A stretch of DNA of 64,000 bases from Thiodiazotropha sp040507225 (GCA_040507225.1 JBEVVG010000001.1:1116001-1180000), one strand, 5' to 3'. Shown: positions 10,303 through 17,566, numbered from the stretch's first letter. Made by a program: numbers and translations. The notes: generated from the letters alone by a model not told the origin.

Positions 10303-11655
10303 TCAACCCGCCAGGGACAGTCGCGCGCGAATCAGCTCCGCGAGGTGAAGACCGGTGCGGCCGGTGGTCAGATCGATCTGGTGACGGCAGGAGAAACCGT
10401 TCGCCACCACCAGGGCCTCCGGTTCCTGGCGCAGCGCCGGAGCCAGGGCCTGCTCCGCCATCTCGCGGCCCGCCTGCATGTGTTCCGCCTCGACCCCGAA
10501 GCTGCCGGCCATGCCGCAACAGGACGCATCGATGATCTTGAAATCGAGCCCCGGTATCGCCTTCAGCACCTTGCGCATCGACTTCATCGCGCCGACCGCC
10601 TTCTGATGACAGTGACCGTGCACCAGCAGACGGGTAGCCGCCTCCCCCGCCCCGGCGGATCGCCACGGCAGTGACAGGCGTCCGGAAGTCAACTCCCGGG
10701 CCAGGTACTCCTCGAACAACAGCGCCTGTTTGGCCAGGTGGATCCCATCCGCGCCCAGCCCCAGGGCCGAGTATTCATCCCTCAGGGTCAGCAGGCAGGA
10801 GGGCTCCAGGCCGATAATCGGCACCCCCTCGCGGGCCATAGGCAACAGCGCCTCGACTACCCGATGGGCTTCCTCACGGGCCTTGTCCACCCGCCCCTGG
10901 GCGAGGTAGGTACGACCGCTGCTGAGTGCTTCCCCCTCCTCCAGGTCCGTGCTGAGGATCACCCGGTTGCCCGCCGCCTCCAGCACATCGATGGCCGCCT
11001 GTACCACTTCCGGCGCGTAGTGACGGTTGAAGGTATCGACGAACAACACCACCGAGCGCTCCCGGCTCTGCGTGTGGCGGCTGAACGGGGCGGGGTCGCG
11101 AATGGGTACCGGCAGGGAGACCTGGGCGCTGATACCGAGAAAGCGTTCCCCCAGGCGGGACAGCCGGCGACTGCGGTTGCGCCATCCGACCAGGCGGGCG
11201 AACCAGGGGGAACGGCTCAACAGGTGGGGAAGTTCCGAGAAAAGCCGCGCGCGCAGCGACAAGCCCATGCGGTCGTTGAGCTGCGCCTGGTATTCGATTT
11301 TGATCCGCGCCATGTCCACATTGTTTTCACACTCGCGCTTGCAACCCTTGCAGCTGACACACAGATCCATCGCCTCCACCAGCTCAGGATTGAGCAGGCC
11401 GTTGGGTTCCAGGGTACCATTGAGCGCCGCCTTGAGCAGGCGCACCCGCCCCCCGGTGGAGAGATGGGGCGAGGCTTTCAGGCGAAAGCTGGGGCACATC
11501 ACCCCCTTGGCATTCGTCTCGCATTGACGGCTGTTGATACACACCGCCACCGCCTTGGCGAAATCGCCACCCGTTTTGGGTATATCCGCATAGGCATCGC
11601 CCATGCCGGCATCCTCGTACTCGGACCAGTCGAGATAGGTTTTCATCAGGATCAC
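10303..11655 (-). CDS. (Fe-S)-binding CCG-domain oxidoreductase subunit
   Basis: The 450-residue protein matches the C-terminal electron-transfer half of FAD/Fe-S lactate or glycolate dehydrogenases (GlcF/YdiJ type). The N-terminus carries cluster motifs CINSRQCETNAKGVMCP and the [4Fe-4S] motif CVSCKGCKRECENNVD. Two CCG-type domains follow with EPSCLLTLRDEY, HGHCHQKA, ASCCGMAGSFG and a final NGFSCRHQI. No FAD-oxidase domain is fused and none lies within the window next to it, so a separate flavoprotein partner is expected. The first ATG at 11655 and a second at 11646 are both possible starts. It is convergent with the PilZ gene across a 59-bp gap. Confidence 0.82.
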   Translation of the reverse strand: MILMKTYLDWSEYEDAGMGDAYADIPKTGGDFAKAVAVCINSRQCETNAKGVMCPSFRLKASPHLSTGGRVRLLKAALNGTLEPNGLLNPELVEAMDLCVSCKGCKRECENNVDMARIKIEYQAQLNDRMGLSLRARLFSELPHLLSRSPWFARLVGWRNRSRRLSRLGERFLGISAQVSLPVPIRDPAPFSRHTQSRERSVVLFVDTFNRHYAPEVVQAAIDVLEAAGNRVILSTDLEEGEALSSGRTYLAQGRVDKAREEAHRVVEALLPMAREGVPIIGLEPSCLLTLRDEYSALGLGADGIHLAKQALLFEEYLARELTSGRLSLPWRSAGAGEAATRLLVHGHCHQKAVGAMKSMRKVLKAIPGLDFKIIDASCCGMAGSFGVEAEHMQAGREMAEQALAPALRQEPEALVVANGFSCRHQIDLTTGRTGLHLAELIRARLSLAG

Positions 11656-11870
11656 TTTGCAGCTGTGTTATCCGGCAGGCGACGGGTCCGGCGGATTCGC
11701 ATGACAAGCGTCGCGCATCGGAGAGTCACCTGATCCGATTTACAAGCAAATGTAATACCAGGTATTTTCGTGAGTTATTTCAGCAGGTTAATAATGTGTC
11801 GCATGTACACATACCGACACAATGCAGGCATTGTCAGGGTTGATACATAACCGGTGTAACGGATGAACGG

Positions 11871-12368
11871 CTACGCGGAGGTGTAGATCGCCATCTCGCG
11901 GGCATGCCTTTCCGGATCGGGATCGTCGATGGACAGGATATTGCGAATAGCCAGAACATAGGGCTCGGGGAAGCCGTGTTCGAGGGCCCCCGTCAGGACA
12001 TGGTGCTTGTACCAGTGGTAGGGCTGCAGGGACTCATCGATGTGGGTCGCGTAATAAGTGACCGCCTTGATGCGCTCACCGGAGGAGACGGTCAGTAGCA
12101 CCTGTTTTTCCTCATACCCATGACCCAGTCCTTCGTAACCATCGAGCACGCGCTTGTCCGAATCCATTATTTCGAATACAACACCGTGCACCTGATCCCC
12201 AGGGTTTCCGGTTTCATGAATGTCGCACTTTGCAGACAGGTCACTGCTGCGCTTGTGAAAGCGCAGTTGATGAGCGGTCAGTGGTACGACCGAGATGAAA
12301 CGCGCTGACGCTATTCTCTGCCGTAGGCGTTTTGTGGACAGGTTGGAGCCGTAGGCGAAATAGTACAT
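11871..12368 (-). CDS. Gamma-glutamylcyclotransferase-like (AIG2/GGCT fold) protein
   Basis: The N-terminus YYFAYGSNL is the signature of the GGCT/AIG2 fold, in which a glutamate later in the chain (here in DGYEGLGHGYEE) acts as acid/base on gamma-glutamyl amines. Length, about 165 residues, suits the single-domain family. The frame extends eight codons upstream to an ATG at 12392. The ATG at 12368 puts the YGSN strand at the very N-terminus, as in most homologues, and is preferred. The substrate cannot be told from sequence. It sits at the left border of the mobile island. Confidence 0.78.
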   Translation of the reverse strand: MYYFAYGSNLSTKRLRQRIASARFISVVPLTAHQLRFHKRSSDLSAKCDIHETGNPGDQVHGVVFEIMDSDKRVLDGYEGLGHGYEEKQVLLTVSSGERIKAVTYYATHIDESLQPYHWYKHHVLTGALEHGFPEPYVLAIRNILSIDDPDPERHAREMAIYTSA

Positions 12369-12438
12369 GGCGTAGTCTTTTGCGGTAAGCATTCCAGCGT
12401 ATTGGCCACAGCCACTTGAACTGGCTGTCCAGCAAAAC

Positions 12439-12714
12439 TCATCGATCTATGACAGGCTCTATGATACCGCCCGACTGTTCCAGGCTATCGCGCTTGATGG
12501 CGCCCCCCTCGGGAGTAGCGCTGCCTTCACACTTTTTGCTGATCGACCCCTTTCGTTCAGAAATTGCTTTTGTATCGGTGTAGGATTTCGTTGTCTTATT
12601 TTTCGTTGGGAAAGTCGTCAGTTCAACCGACATGGCGCTGAAAGCGAAGCCAAATAAAAGTCCAACAGCCAAAACGACGGTCAATGTAGATTTGCAGATC
12701 ATAGAGTTACTCAT
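12439..12714 (-). CDS. Small exported hypothetical protein
   Basis: No family is recognised. From the ATG at 12714 the protein has about 91 residues: a hydrophobic signal-like segment (LTVVLAVGLLFGFAFSAM) within the first 30 residues, then a short Lys/Thr/Ser-rich polar tail containing a single Cys (KKCEG). The frame is open upstream to 12795, but that part lacks the look of a protein start. Its start codon is 13 bp from an inverted copy of the island's GTGGGTGTCC repeat. It may be a genuine small secreted protein or a decayed gene. Confidence 0.45.
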   Translation of the reverse strand: MSNSMICKSTLTVVLAVGLLFGFAFSAMSVELTTFPTKNKTTKSYTDTKAISERKGSISKKCEGSATPEGGAIKRDSLEQSGGIIEPVIDR

Positions 12715-12726
12715 AGTTCCTAACCT

Positions 12727-12741
12727 GGACACCCACGCTAA
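12727..12741 (-). repeat. Island repeat copy 1 (inverted, upstream of RAYT)
   Basis: The minus-strand sequence TTAGCGTGGGTGTCC matches 14 of 15 positions of TTAACGTGGGTGTCC found downstream at 14494 and 14542. It points away from the transposase gene, so the gene is bracketed by inverted copies. Confidence 0.65.
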
Positions 12742-12806
12742 CAGTTGCACCAACCCAGGGAATCTGTCAACCTGCATACAAATATTCGATATCAAGGAGT
12801 GATGTC

Positions 12807-13811
12807 ATGCCCAAGCCCAGGAAGGCTCTGATTTCCCTGCAAGATACCCCTTACTACCACTGCATGAGCCACTGTGTGCGGCGGGCCTTTCTGTGTGGCA
12901 GCGACCCCCTCACCGGGCAGAATTACGAACACCGCCGTGAATGGATTCTCGATAAGCTGCAAGATCTCACCCGATGTTTCGCGATCGACTGCTGCGGTTA
13001 CGCTCTGATGTCGAACCACTATCATCTGGTGTTATGCGTGGATCAGGATGCTGCGTCCGAATGGACCCGGGATGAGGTAATGGCTCGCTGGCGGAAATTG
13101 TTCAAAGGGCCGGTCTTGGCCGACCGATGCCTGGCGGGAGAGAAGATGTCCCGCGCAGAACACAACACATTGGATAAGCTCATATCCAAATGGCGGGAAC
13201 GGCTCTCGGATATCAGCTGGTTCATGCGCTGTCTCAATGAGTCCGTGGCTCGCAGGGCAAACCAGGAAGATCAATGTACCGGTCGATTTTGGGAGGGTCG
13301 CTTCAAGTCTCAGGCACTGCTGGATGAGAAGGCGCTGGCCGCATGTCTGGTCTATGTGGACTTGAACCCGATTCGGGCCAGGATGGCACGCACACCGGAG
13401 ACCTCTGACTACACCTCGATCGCGGCTCGCATCGAGGCAACCAAATCTAGCGCTGAGAGCACACTAGTACCTAAAACCTCCTCTCAACCCCCTCACCTGT
13501 TGCCCTTTGTTGGCAATCCCAGAAATGTGATGCCCAAGGGATTGCCATTCCAATTATCGGACTACCTCGAACTGGTCGACTGGTCGGGGCGGATCATTCG
13601 ACAAGACAAACGCGGAACAATACCGCAGGACCTGCCTCCGATCCTGGAGAGGCTAAAGATCAACCCTCAGCACTGGGTCTATATGACCCACCATTTTGAG
13701 AGCCCATTCAAGGGACTGGTCGGTACAGCCTATGCCCTGAAACAGGCTTGTCAGAATCTTGGATATCAACGAAGTCCGGGGTTGTCTGCCTGTGAGCAAC
13801 TGTTGACCTAG
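12807..13811 (+). mobile_element. RAYT-type (IS200-like, Y1/HUH) transposase
   Basis: The 334-residue protein has the HUH nuclease motif in ALMSNHYHLVL (H71, H73) and the later FWEGRFKSQ and ACLVYVDLNPIRARM segments that characterise REP-associated tyrosine transposases, including the candidate nucleophile Tyr in LVYVDLNP. These enzymes cut single strands at small palindromic repeats. An AAGGAG ribosome site lies before the ATG. The C-terminal extension beyond residue 210 is longer than in compact RAYTs. One inverted and three direct copies of a TTAACGTGGGTGTCC repeat flank the gene, which fits a RAYT with its cognate repeats. The association is inferred from position. Confidence 0.85.
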
Positions 13812-14012
13812 CTGAACGATAAACTCACCCATCACGCCATTGGAATCTACGCATACAGAGGAATCCGCTTGTCCGTGGATAGGATAATACTCATAATATT
13901 CAATATTTTAAGGTTATAAGAATGCTCTTTTACCGCTTCTGGGATACCAAATAACCCCTATCCTGTCTCGACACTCAATTTAATGAGTCTGCTGGATGAG
14001 GACGACTCTCTC

Positions 14013-14026
14013 TAAACGTGGGTGTC
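14013..14026 (+). repeat. Island repeat copy 2
   Basis: TAAACGTGGGTGTC repeats the core of copies at 14494 and 14542. It lies 202 bp after the RAYT stop in the orientation opposite to copy 1. Confidence 0.6.
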
Positions 14027-14079
14027 ATATTTTAGTAACTTTTAAGTAACAAAACCGAGCAATTTGCTAAACTTCGCTT

Positions 14080-14099
14080 ATGACGGTCAAAACCGTCAT
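14080..14099. promoter_or_regulatory. Perfect 8-bp inverted repeat, possible operator
   Basis: ATGACGGT and ACCGTCAT are separated by CAAA. The element lies 40 bp before the start of the small hypothetical gene and lacks a T-run, so an operator or mRNA hairpin is more likely than a terminator. Confidence 0.4.
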
Positions 14100-14138
14100 G
14101 CAGTAATTACAATAAATTCTGCACTGACGGAGGATATG

Positions 14139-14480
14139 ATGAACAATCCCTTGGATAACAGGGGCGTTCTCACCGTAGTATTGTGGCGCTTCGAAAAACA
14201 GATCTTACCCCGCATCTTCGATATCAAAGACATGGTCGAGAATGGGAGAACACTCAGCGACTCGAATATCGAATTTCTCAATGAGGCCTTGATCGAATCG
14301 AGAAACTACGAATCTTTCGTAGTGGATCATGCCGATTTCAATGTACTGTTTGCTCGTACAGCCCATCTCTATCATGAGATCACCACAAAAGCTCTGGAAA
14401 ACGAACAGCAGAATGGATCCGGAGTTTTGCCGAGCAGTTCCTCAGCACAACCAGGCTCGTCATGGACGGCTAACGGATGA
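14139..14480 (+). CDS. Small hypothetical cytoplasmic protein
   Basis: No family is recognised. The frame is open from a TTG at 14064, but a GGAGG ribosome site 5 nt before the second of two ATG codons fixes the start at 14139, giving 113 residues. The first 85 residues look like a well-ordered alpha-helical protein (NRGVLTVVLWRFEKQILPRI and EFLNEALIESRNYESFV), while the tail is Ser/Gly-rich and low in complexity, possibly because the true 3' end was replaced when the repeat next to it arrived. There is no signal peptide or membrane segment. Confidence 0.5.
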   Translation: MNNPLDNRGVLTVVLWRFEKQILPRIFDIKDMVENGRTLSDSNIEFLNEALIESRNYESFVVDHADFNVLFARTAHLYHEITTKALENEQQNGSGVLPSSSSAQPGSSWTANG

Positions 14481-14482
14481 GT

Positions 14483-14558
14483 GGTTAAAGCTCTTAACGT
14501 GGGTGTCCTAATTACTTCCTATTTACTCACGGTTAAAGCTATTAACGTGGGTGTCCTA
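14483..14558 (+). repeat. Two direct 28-bp repeats (island repeat copies 3 and 4)
   Basis: Positions 14483-14510 and 14531-14558 are identical at 27 of 28 bases, with a 48-bp period. Each unit has a near-palindromic half (TTAAAGCT then TTAA) followed by CGTGGGTGTCCTA, which is shared with copies 1 and 2. The right-hand unit ends where IS110 coding homology begins. Confidence 0.75.
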
Positions 14559-14560
14559 TT

Positions 14561-15028
14561 TATTCGTATCGAAGACACCTCAAGCAATTGGACCAGGAGG
14601 TCTCTTGGGTTGATCGTCAGATCGAGCACGCCATCGACCAAGAATCTGAATGGTCCGAGCGCAAGACACTCCTCTCAACCGTTCCAGGTGTTGGAAATGT
14701 TTTAATTCACACTCTTTTAGCGGATCTGCCAGAACTCGGAACTTTGAATAATAAACAAATTGCCGCTTTAACAGGTCTTGCTCCGATTAATCGGGACAGT
14801 GGCCGCTCTAAAGGTAAACGGCGCATCCAAGGTGGCAGAGGCACTATTCGTGTCATTCTCTATATGGCAACCGTGAGTGCCATGCAATGTAATCCTGTCA
14901 TCAAAGCGCATTACAACCAACTGGTTGCAAAAGGGAAACACAAAAAGGTGGCGATCGTTGCCTGCATGCGAAAAATGATTACCATCCTAAATGCCATGGT
15001 ACGGGACAATTGCGTATGGTCTTTCTAA
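14561..15028 (+). pseudogene. IS110-family transposase, 5'-truncated remnant
   Basis: The reading frame from about 14561 encodes roughly 155 residues matching the C-terminal transposase_20 half of IS110/IS1111 enzymes: VPGVGNVLIHTLLADLPELG, ALTGLAPINRDSG, GKRRIQGGR, and the closing KKVAIVACMRKMITILNAMV. The N-terminal DEDD catalytic half is absent and no ATG start exists; the frame runs directly out of the repeat ending at 14558. It is therefore non-autonomous. Its stop lies 33 bp from a half attC site, a context known for the attC-targeting IS1111 subgroup. Confidence 0.85.
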
Positions 15029-15044
15029 ATTATCGGGACCTATT

Positions 15045-15067
15045 GACGCCACAGTCGCTTGTTAGCT
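15045..15067 (-). other. Half attC site after the CHAT cassette
   Basis: On the minus strand AGCTAAC (15067-15061) stands 7 nt after the CHAT stop codon in the R'' position and is followed by AAGCGACTGTGGCG. The matching R' half is not found, because IS110-family sequence begins just beyond. AGCTAAC is also one end box of the complete attC at 15835. Confidence 0.5.
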
Positions 15068-15074
15068 GTTTTCA

Positions 15075-15821
15075 TTATTTGGGCCCCGCCTTTAATTTGC
15101 CAGCATTCCACAGCCTAAAGCTCGAACTTCCAGGGACAGACGAACGAGCTTGATTAAAGGCTACACCAACTGTTTTTCCTTCCAATAAATGACTAGTCAG
15201 GAACGTTTGGCAAAACTGAGAGGCCACTGCCCCTTGAACGGAGTGAAATGGACCAAGAAATTTGCTACAGATGGTAGCCTGTGACATAGCCCCACCATAA
15301 GACTTAAAACCTGTTTTGCAGCAAAGTGAGATATATAGCTTTTTGGGCGCGCCATGCACTCGAAGCAGTTCGGCTATTTCCTCTGCTGTTTTCCAGCCAT
15401 CAACAGCAAACTTGATACCATTTTCGCTACCGTGGCCTATCCAGATTACATGAGAATATGCATTTTGCTCACGCTGCCAGAATTTCACCAACTCTCCTGT
15501 GCTGCGAACTCTGATTTGCCGAATTTGATCATCAGGGACTAGTAAGCGGCAAAACTGCGCCACTGACTTCGCTAAGGGATCGAGCAAAGTATGCTCTGTT
15601 TCGAAATCACCAATGTTGATGACGAGAATACCTACATCACGATGAAGAAGTGACGTTCCAATCCACTCAGACTCAGCACCTCCGGGGAGTTCTACTTTAG
15701 CCGTTTTCCCATTCACTTGAGATACTCGACTTCTATACAGCGCAGTTCCCGTTGACGTGAGCTCTGGAACACGCGTGCATGGCACGTAAATCGTTTCCCC
15801 TATTTGCAAATTATTCGCCAT
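15075..15821 (-). CDS. CHAT-domain (caspase-like) protease protein, integron cassette
   Basis: The 248-residue protein has a CHAT peptidase fold: VIWIGHGSENG gives the catalytic His130, LYISLCCKTG gives Cys167 in the position of the usual SAC motif, and GAVASQFCQTFLTSHLLEGK plus VAFNQAR match the closing helices of CHAT domains. Residues 1-58 form a separate beta-rich module (ALYRSRVSQVNGKTAKVELPGG) like a small SH3/Tudor barrel. CHAT proteases often act as effectors in bacterial immunity; that role here is inference. The gene starts 13 nt after an attC R' box (AAGGAA ribosome site) and ends 7 nt before an R'' box, with GC content clearly below the chromosome. Confidence 0.75.
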   Translation of the reverse strand: MANNLQIGETIYVPCTRVPELTSTGTALYRSRVSQVNGKTAKVELPGGAESEWIGTSLLHRDVGILVINIGDFETEHTLLDPLAKSVAQFCRLLVPDDQIRQIRVRSTGELVKFWQREQNAYSHVIWIGHGSENGIKFAVDGWKTAEEIAELLRVHGAPKKLYISLCCKTGFKSYGGAMSQATICSKFLGPFHSVQGAVASQFCQTFLTSHLLEGKTVGVAFNQARSSVPGSSSFRLWNAGKLKAGPK

Positions 15822-15834
15822 AGTTTCCTTGCAC

Positions 15835-15900
15835 AGCTAACGCCGCCTTCAGTGGGGCAGTCGCGATAGCGACTGCCTCCGCTGAAAGGCATTGTTAAGC
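15835..15900 (-). other. Integron attC recombination site (complete)
   Basis: Read on the minus strand, R'' GCTTAAC (15900-15894) and R' GTTAGCT (15841-15835) enclose 52 bp of imperfect palindrome. The inner arms GGCAGTCGC and GCGACTGCC pair perfectly around a short TAT loop, and the outer arms GCCTTTCAG and CTGAAGGC pair apart from unpaired extra bases, as expected for a folded bottom-strand attC. Length 66 bp is within the normal range. R' deviates from GTTRRRY at one base. Orientation places it after the AlbA_2 gene and before the CHAT gene, as in a cassette array. Confidence 0.82.
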
Positions 15901-15906
15901 ATTAGC

Positions 15907-17199
15907 TTACTCATATCGGTCATCTCGCGCGTACAGCAAACAATCGATTTTTTGAGCACTCCATTTTGTCTGAAGACCTGGTAGTTTTTCAGTTTTTACC
16001 ACCGTAGAAGCAATTTCGTTCAGCTCATGTTCCTTTTCAATACGCATATCAGCTTCTGTTTGCTTTAAGTGAGGAGAAAAGACACAGAATTCTTTTCTAG
16101 GCCCATTATCTGGGTATTTCTTCTGTCGTGGATTGATTCGGTCTACATATGTTCCGAGTGCCCCAATAGCGCGTTTATAGAAGCCCTTCCCTAAAAATGC
16201 GGAGACGTTTAAAAGATACGTTGCGTCACAACCAGTAGGTCGTCTTTTGATTGCATCAATCAACGCACCTTGTATAGCTTGGGATTTCAGTTCTCTTATC
16301 CAATAAAGTGACGGGAGCCCCCGCCATAGGGAAAAGACGAACACGGCCATCTTGTGCTCGTCAGGTATGTTTATAGTTGTTCGTTTATCGTACCACTTCC
16401 ATAACGTGAGCTCGGATGGAATAGTATTAACATCCGATTTCGCCAGTACTGACCACGCTGCTACTTCTTCTTCGAGCCCTTCGGGTGGTACTGAAAAACT
16501 CATGCCTTTAATGGGGATAGACGTAGGGGAGTCTTCAATGATGAACCGCTTAGCTTCCTTGTCAGAAGGGTCTTTAGTTAGAATAAAAACTTCACTAGAT
16601 TGTGGTGCCTTTACGACCCGGGCGACCTTTTCCATCAAAGATTCCCTGAACTGATCGATTCGCCGTTCTAATACAGAATCAAGGTCCCTTGAATCGCCAA
16701 GATGATTTCCAGCACTGCGTCTTACATAGAAAGTGCCCTTTTGTAGCAACGTCTTCGATTTTCCACTAGGGTGTTTAAATATACCGTCTTTGGCAATCAA
16801 ATGAGTTTTCCCAACAGACTGAGGAATATGAAGAGCAACTATTTTCTTTCCTTCGGCTACATACTCCCTGCTTCTTATAGTCTCCATACCAGGGTCCAGA
16901 TGTCTATTAATCTTTTGAAGGATATTATTTGCATCACTTAGCAACTGACTTAGCTCATCGTTTAGACCTACTATTGATTTGTCACCGTTCTTAATTCCAA
17001 AGATCAGATAGCCACCCAATGTGTTTGCAAACGCGCTAATATCTTTTGTTACTTCAAGCCACTCCCTTTCAGAATTTGGATCAAGCTCAAGCTTGTAATC
17101 GATACAGGGGTCTTCCTCCTTGTATTCAATCAGACTACGAACAACATCATCATGAAGCGGGTCATCTAATGTCAGAAATTGGAGGATTGGTGAACTCAT
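15907..17199 (-). CDS. AlbA_2 (Schlafen-like) domain protein, integron cassette
   Basis: The 430-residue protein carries an AlbA_2 nucleic-acid-binding domain at about residues 25-180, recognised by IDYKLELD, DISAFANTLGGYLIFGI and the later GTFYVRRSAGN. The C-terminal 230 residues have no family that I recognise. AlbA_2 proteins include divergent regulators, RNA-binding proteins and some phage-defence components. The ATG lies 13 nt after the R' box GTTAAGC and the stop is 6 nt before R'' of the complete attC, so the gene fits the cassette frame exactly. The low GC content against flanking chromosomal genes supports horizontal acquisition. Confidence 0.75.
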   Translation of the reverse strand: MSSPILQFLTLDDPLHDDVVRSLIEYKEEDPCIDYKLELDPNSEREWLEVTKDISAFANTLGGYLIFGIKNGDKSIVGLNDELSQLLSDANNILQKINRHLDPGMETIRSREYVAEGKKIVALHIPQSVGKTHLIAKDGIFKHPSGKSKTLLQKGTFYVRRSAGNHLGDSRDLDSVLERRIDQFRESLMEKVARVVKAPQSSEVFILTKDPSDKEAKRFIIEDSPTSIPIKGMSFSVPPEGLEEEVAAWSVLAKSDVNTIPSELTLWKWYDKRTTINIPDEHKMAVFVFSLWRGLPSLYWIRELKSQAIQGALIDAIKRRPTGCDATYLLNVSAFLGKGFYKRAIGALGTYVDRINPRQKKYPDNGPRKEFCVFSPHLKQTEADMRIEKEHELNEIASTVVKTEKLPGLQTKWSAQKIDCLLYARDDRYE

Positions 17200-17212
17200 A
17201 CGTTCTTTCTGT

Positions 17213-17230
17213 GCTTAACAGCGTATTATG
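17213..17230 (-). other. Half attC site before the AlbA_2 cassette
   Basis: On the minus strand the R' box GTTAAGC fits GTTRRRY exactly and is preceded by CATAATACGCT. The other half of the site is missing: sequence beyond 17231 is a 25-bp tandem repeat. The spacing from this box to the ATG is 13 nt, the same as in the other cassette. Confidence 0.6.
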
Positions 17231-17232
17231 TG

Positions 17233-17282
17233 GACGTCACAAATATTGACTTATGCCGACGTCGCGAATATTGACTTATGCC
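17233..17282 (+). repeat. Tandem duplication of a 25-bp unit
   Basis: Units 17233-17257 and 17258-17282 differ at two positions (GACGTCACA versus GACGTCGCG) and share AATATTGACTTATGCC. The GTGGACGTC start resembles GTGGGTGTC of the RAYT-side repeats in the same orientation, so both may belong to one family. Confidence 0.7.
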
Positions 17283-17566
17283 GCCAAAAGTTCTCAACCT
17301 CAGCTCTCCACAGCAACCCCCATAAAGTTCATCTTTCAGCCTGTGACTCAGCCTATCCACCCGCATATGCGACAAAATAGTTCAACCAAACGCTAATTTA
17401 AGACGCAGGCAACCACCCCCCTCCAATCACCGACAATTGAGGAGACAGATTTCGTTCAGAAGAGGTAAAAGAAGGAACCACAGTCATCCCCAACCCTTGG
17501 AGACTCCTGCCACCGACACTGCGATCCAACGCAACCAAAGCCACAACCACGCCTGCCCTTTTGTAC
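17283..17566. other. Non-coding stretch between the island and radA
   Basis: No supported gene, attC site or repeat is seen here. Together with the half attC, the tandem repeat and the radA terminator it makes up the 444 bp between the AlbA_2 cassette and radA. Confidence 0.5.

Larger units (their letters stand above)
13812..14138 (+). other. Gene-free stretch between RAYT and a small hypothetical gene
   Basis: No credible coding frame is seen. The stretch is AT-rich compared with the chromosome and holds one repeat copy (14013-14026), a perfect 8-bp inverted repeat (14080-14099), and the ribosome site GGAGG at 14129-14133 of the next gene. Confidence 0.6.

Noticed and set aside
14064..14138. 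Upstream TTG start for the small hypothetical gene
   Set aside because: A GGAGG site stands 5 nt before the ATG at 14139, while the TTG has no ribosome site and the intervening part contains a perfect inverted repeat.
14483..14558. Possible minimal CRISPR array (two 28-bp direct repeats with a 20-bp spacer)
   Set aside because: Only two units, the spacer is too short, there is no cas gene, and the repeat core recurs singly and inverted around the RAYT gene, which points to a transposon-linked repeat.
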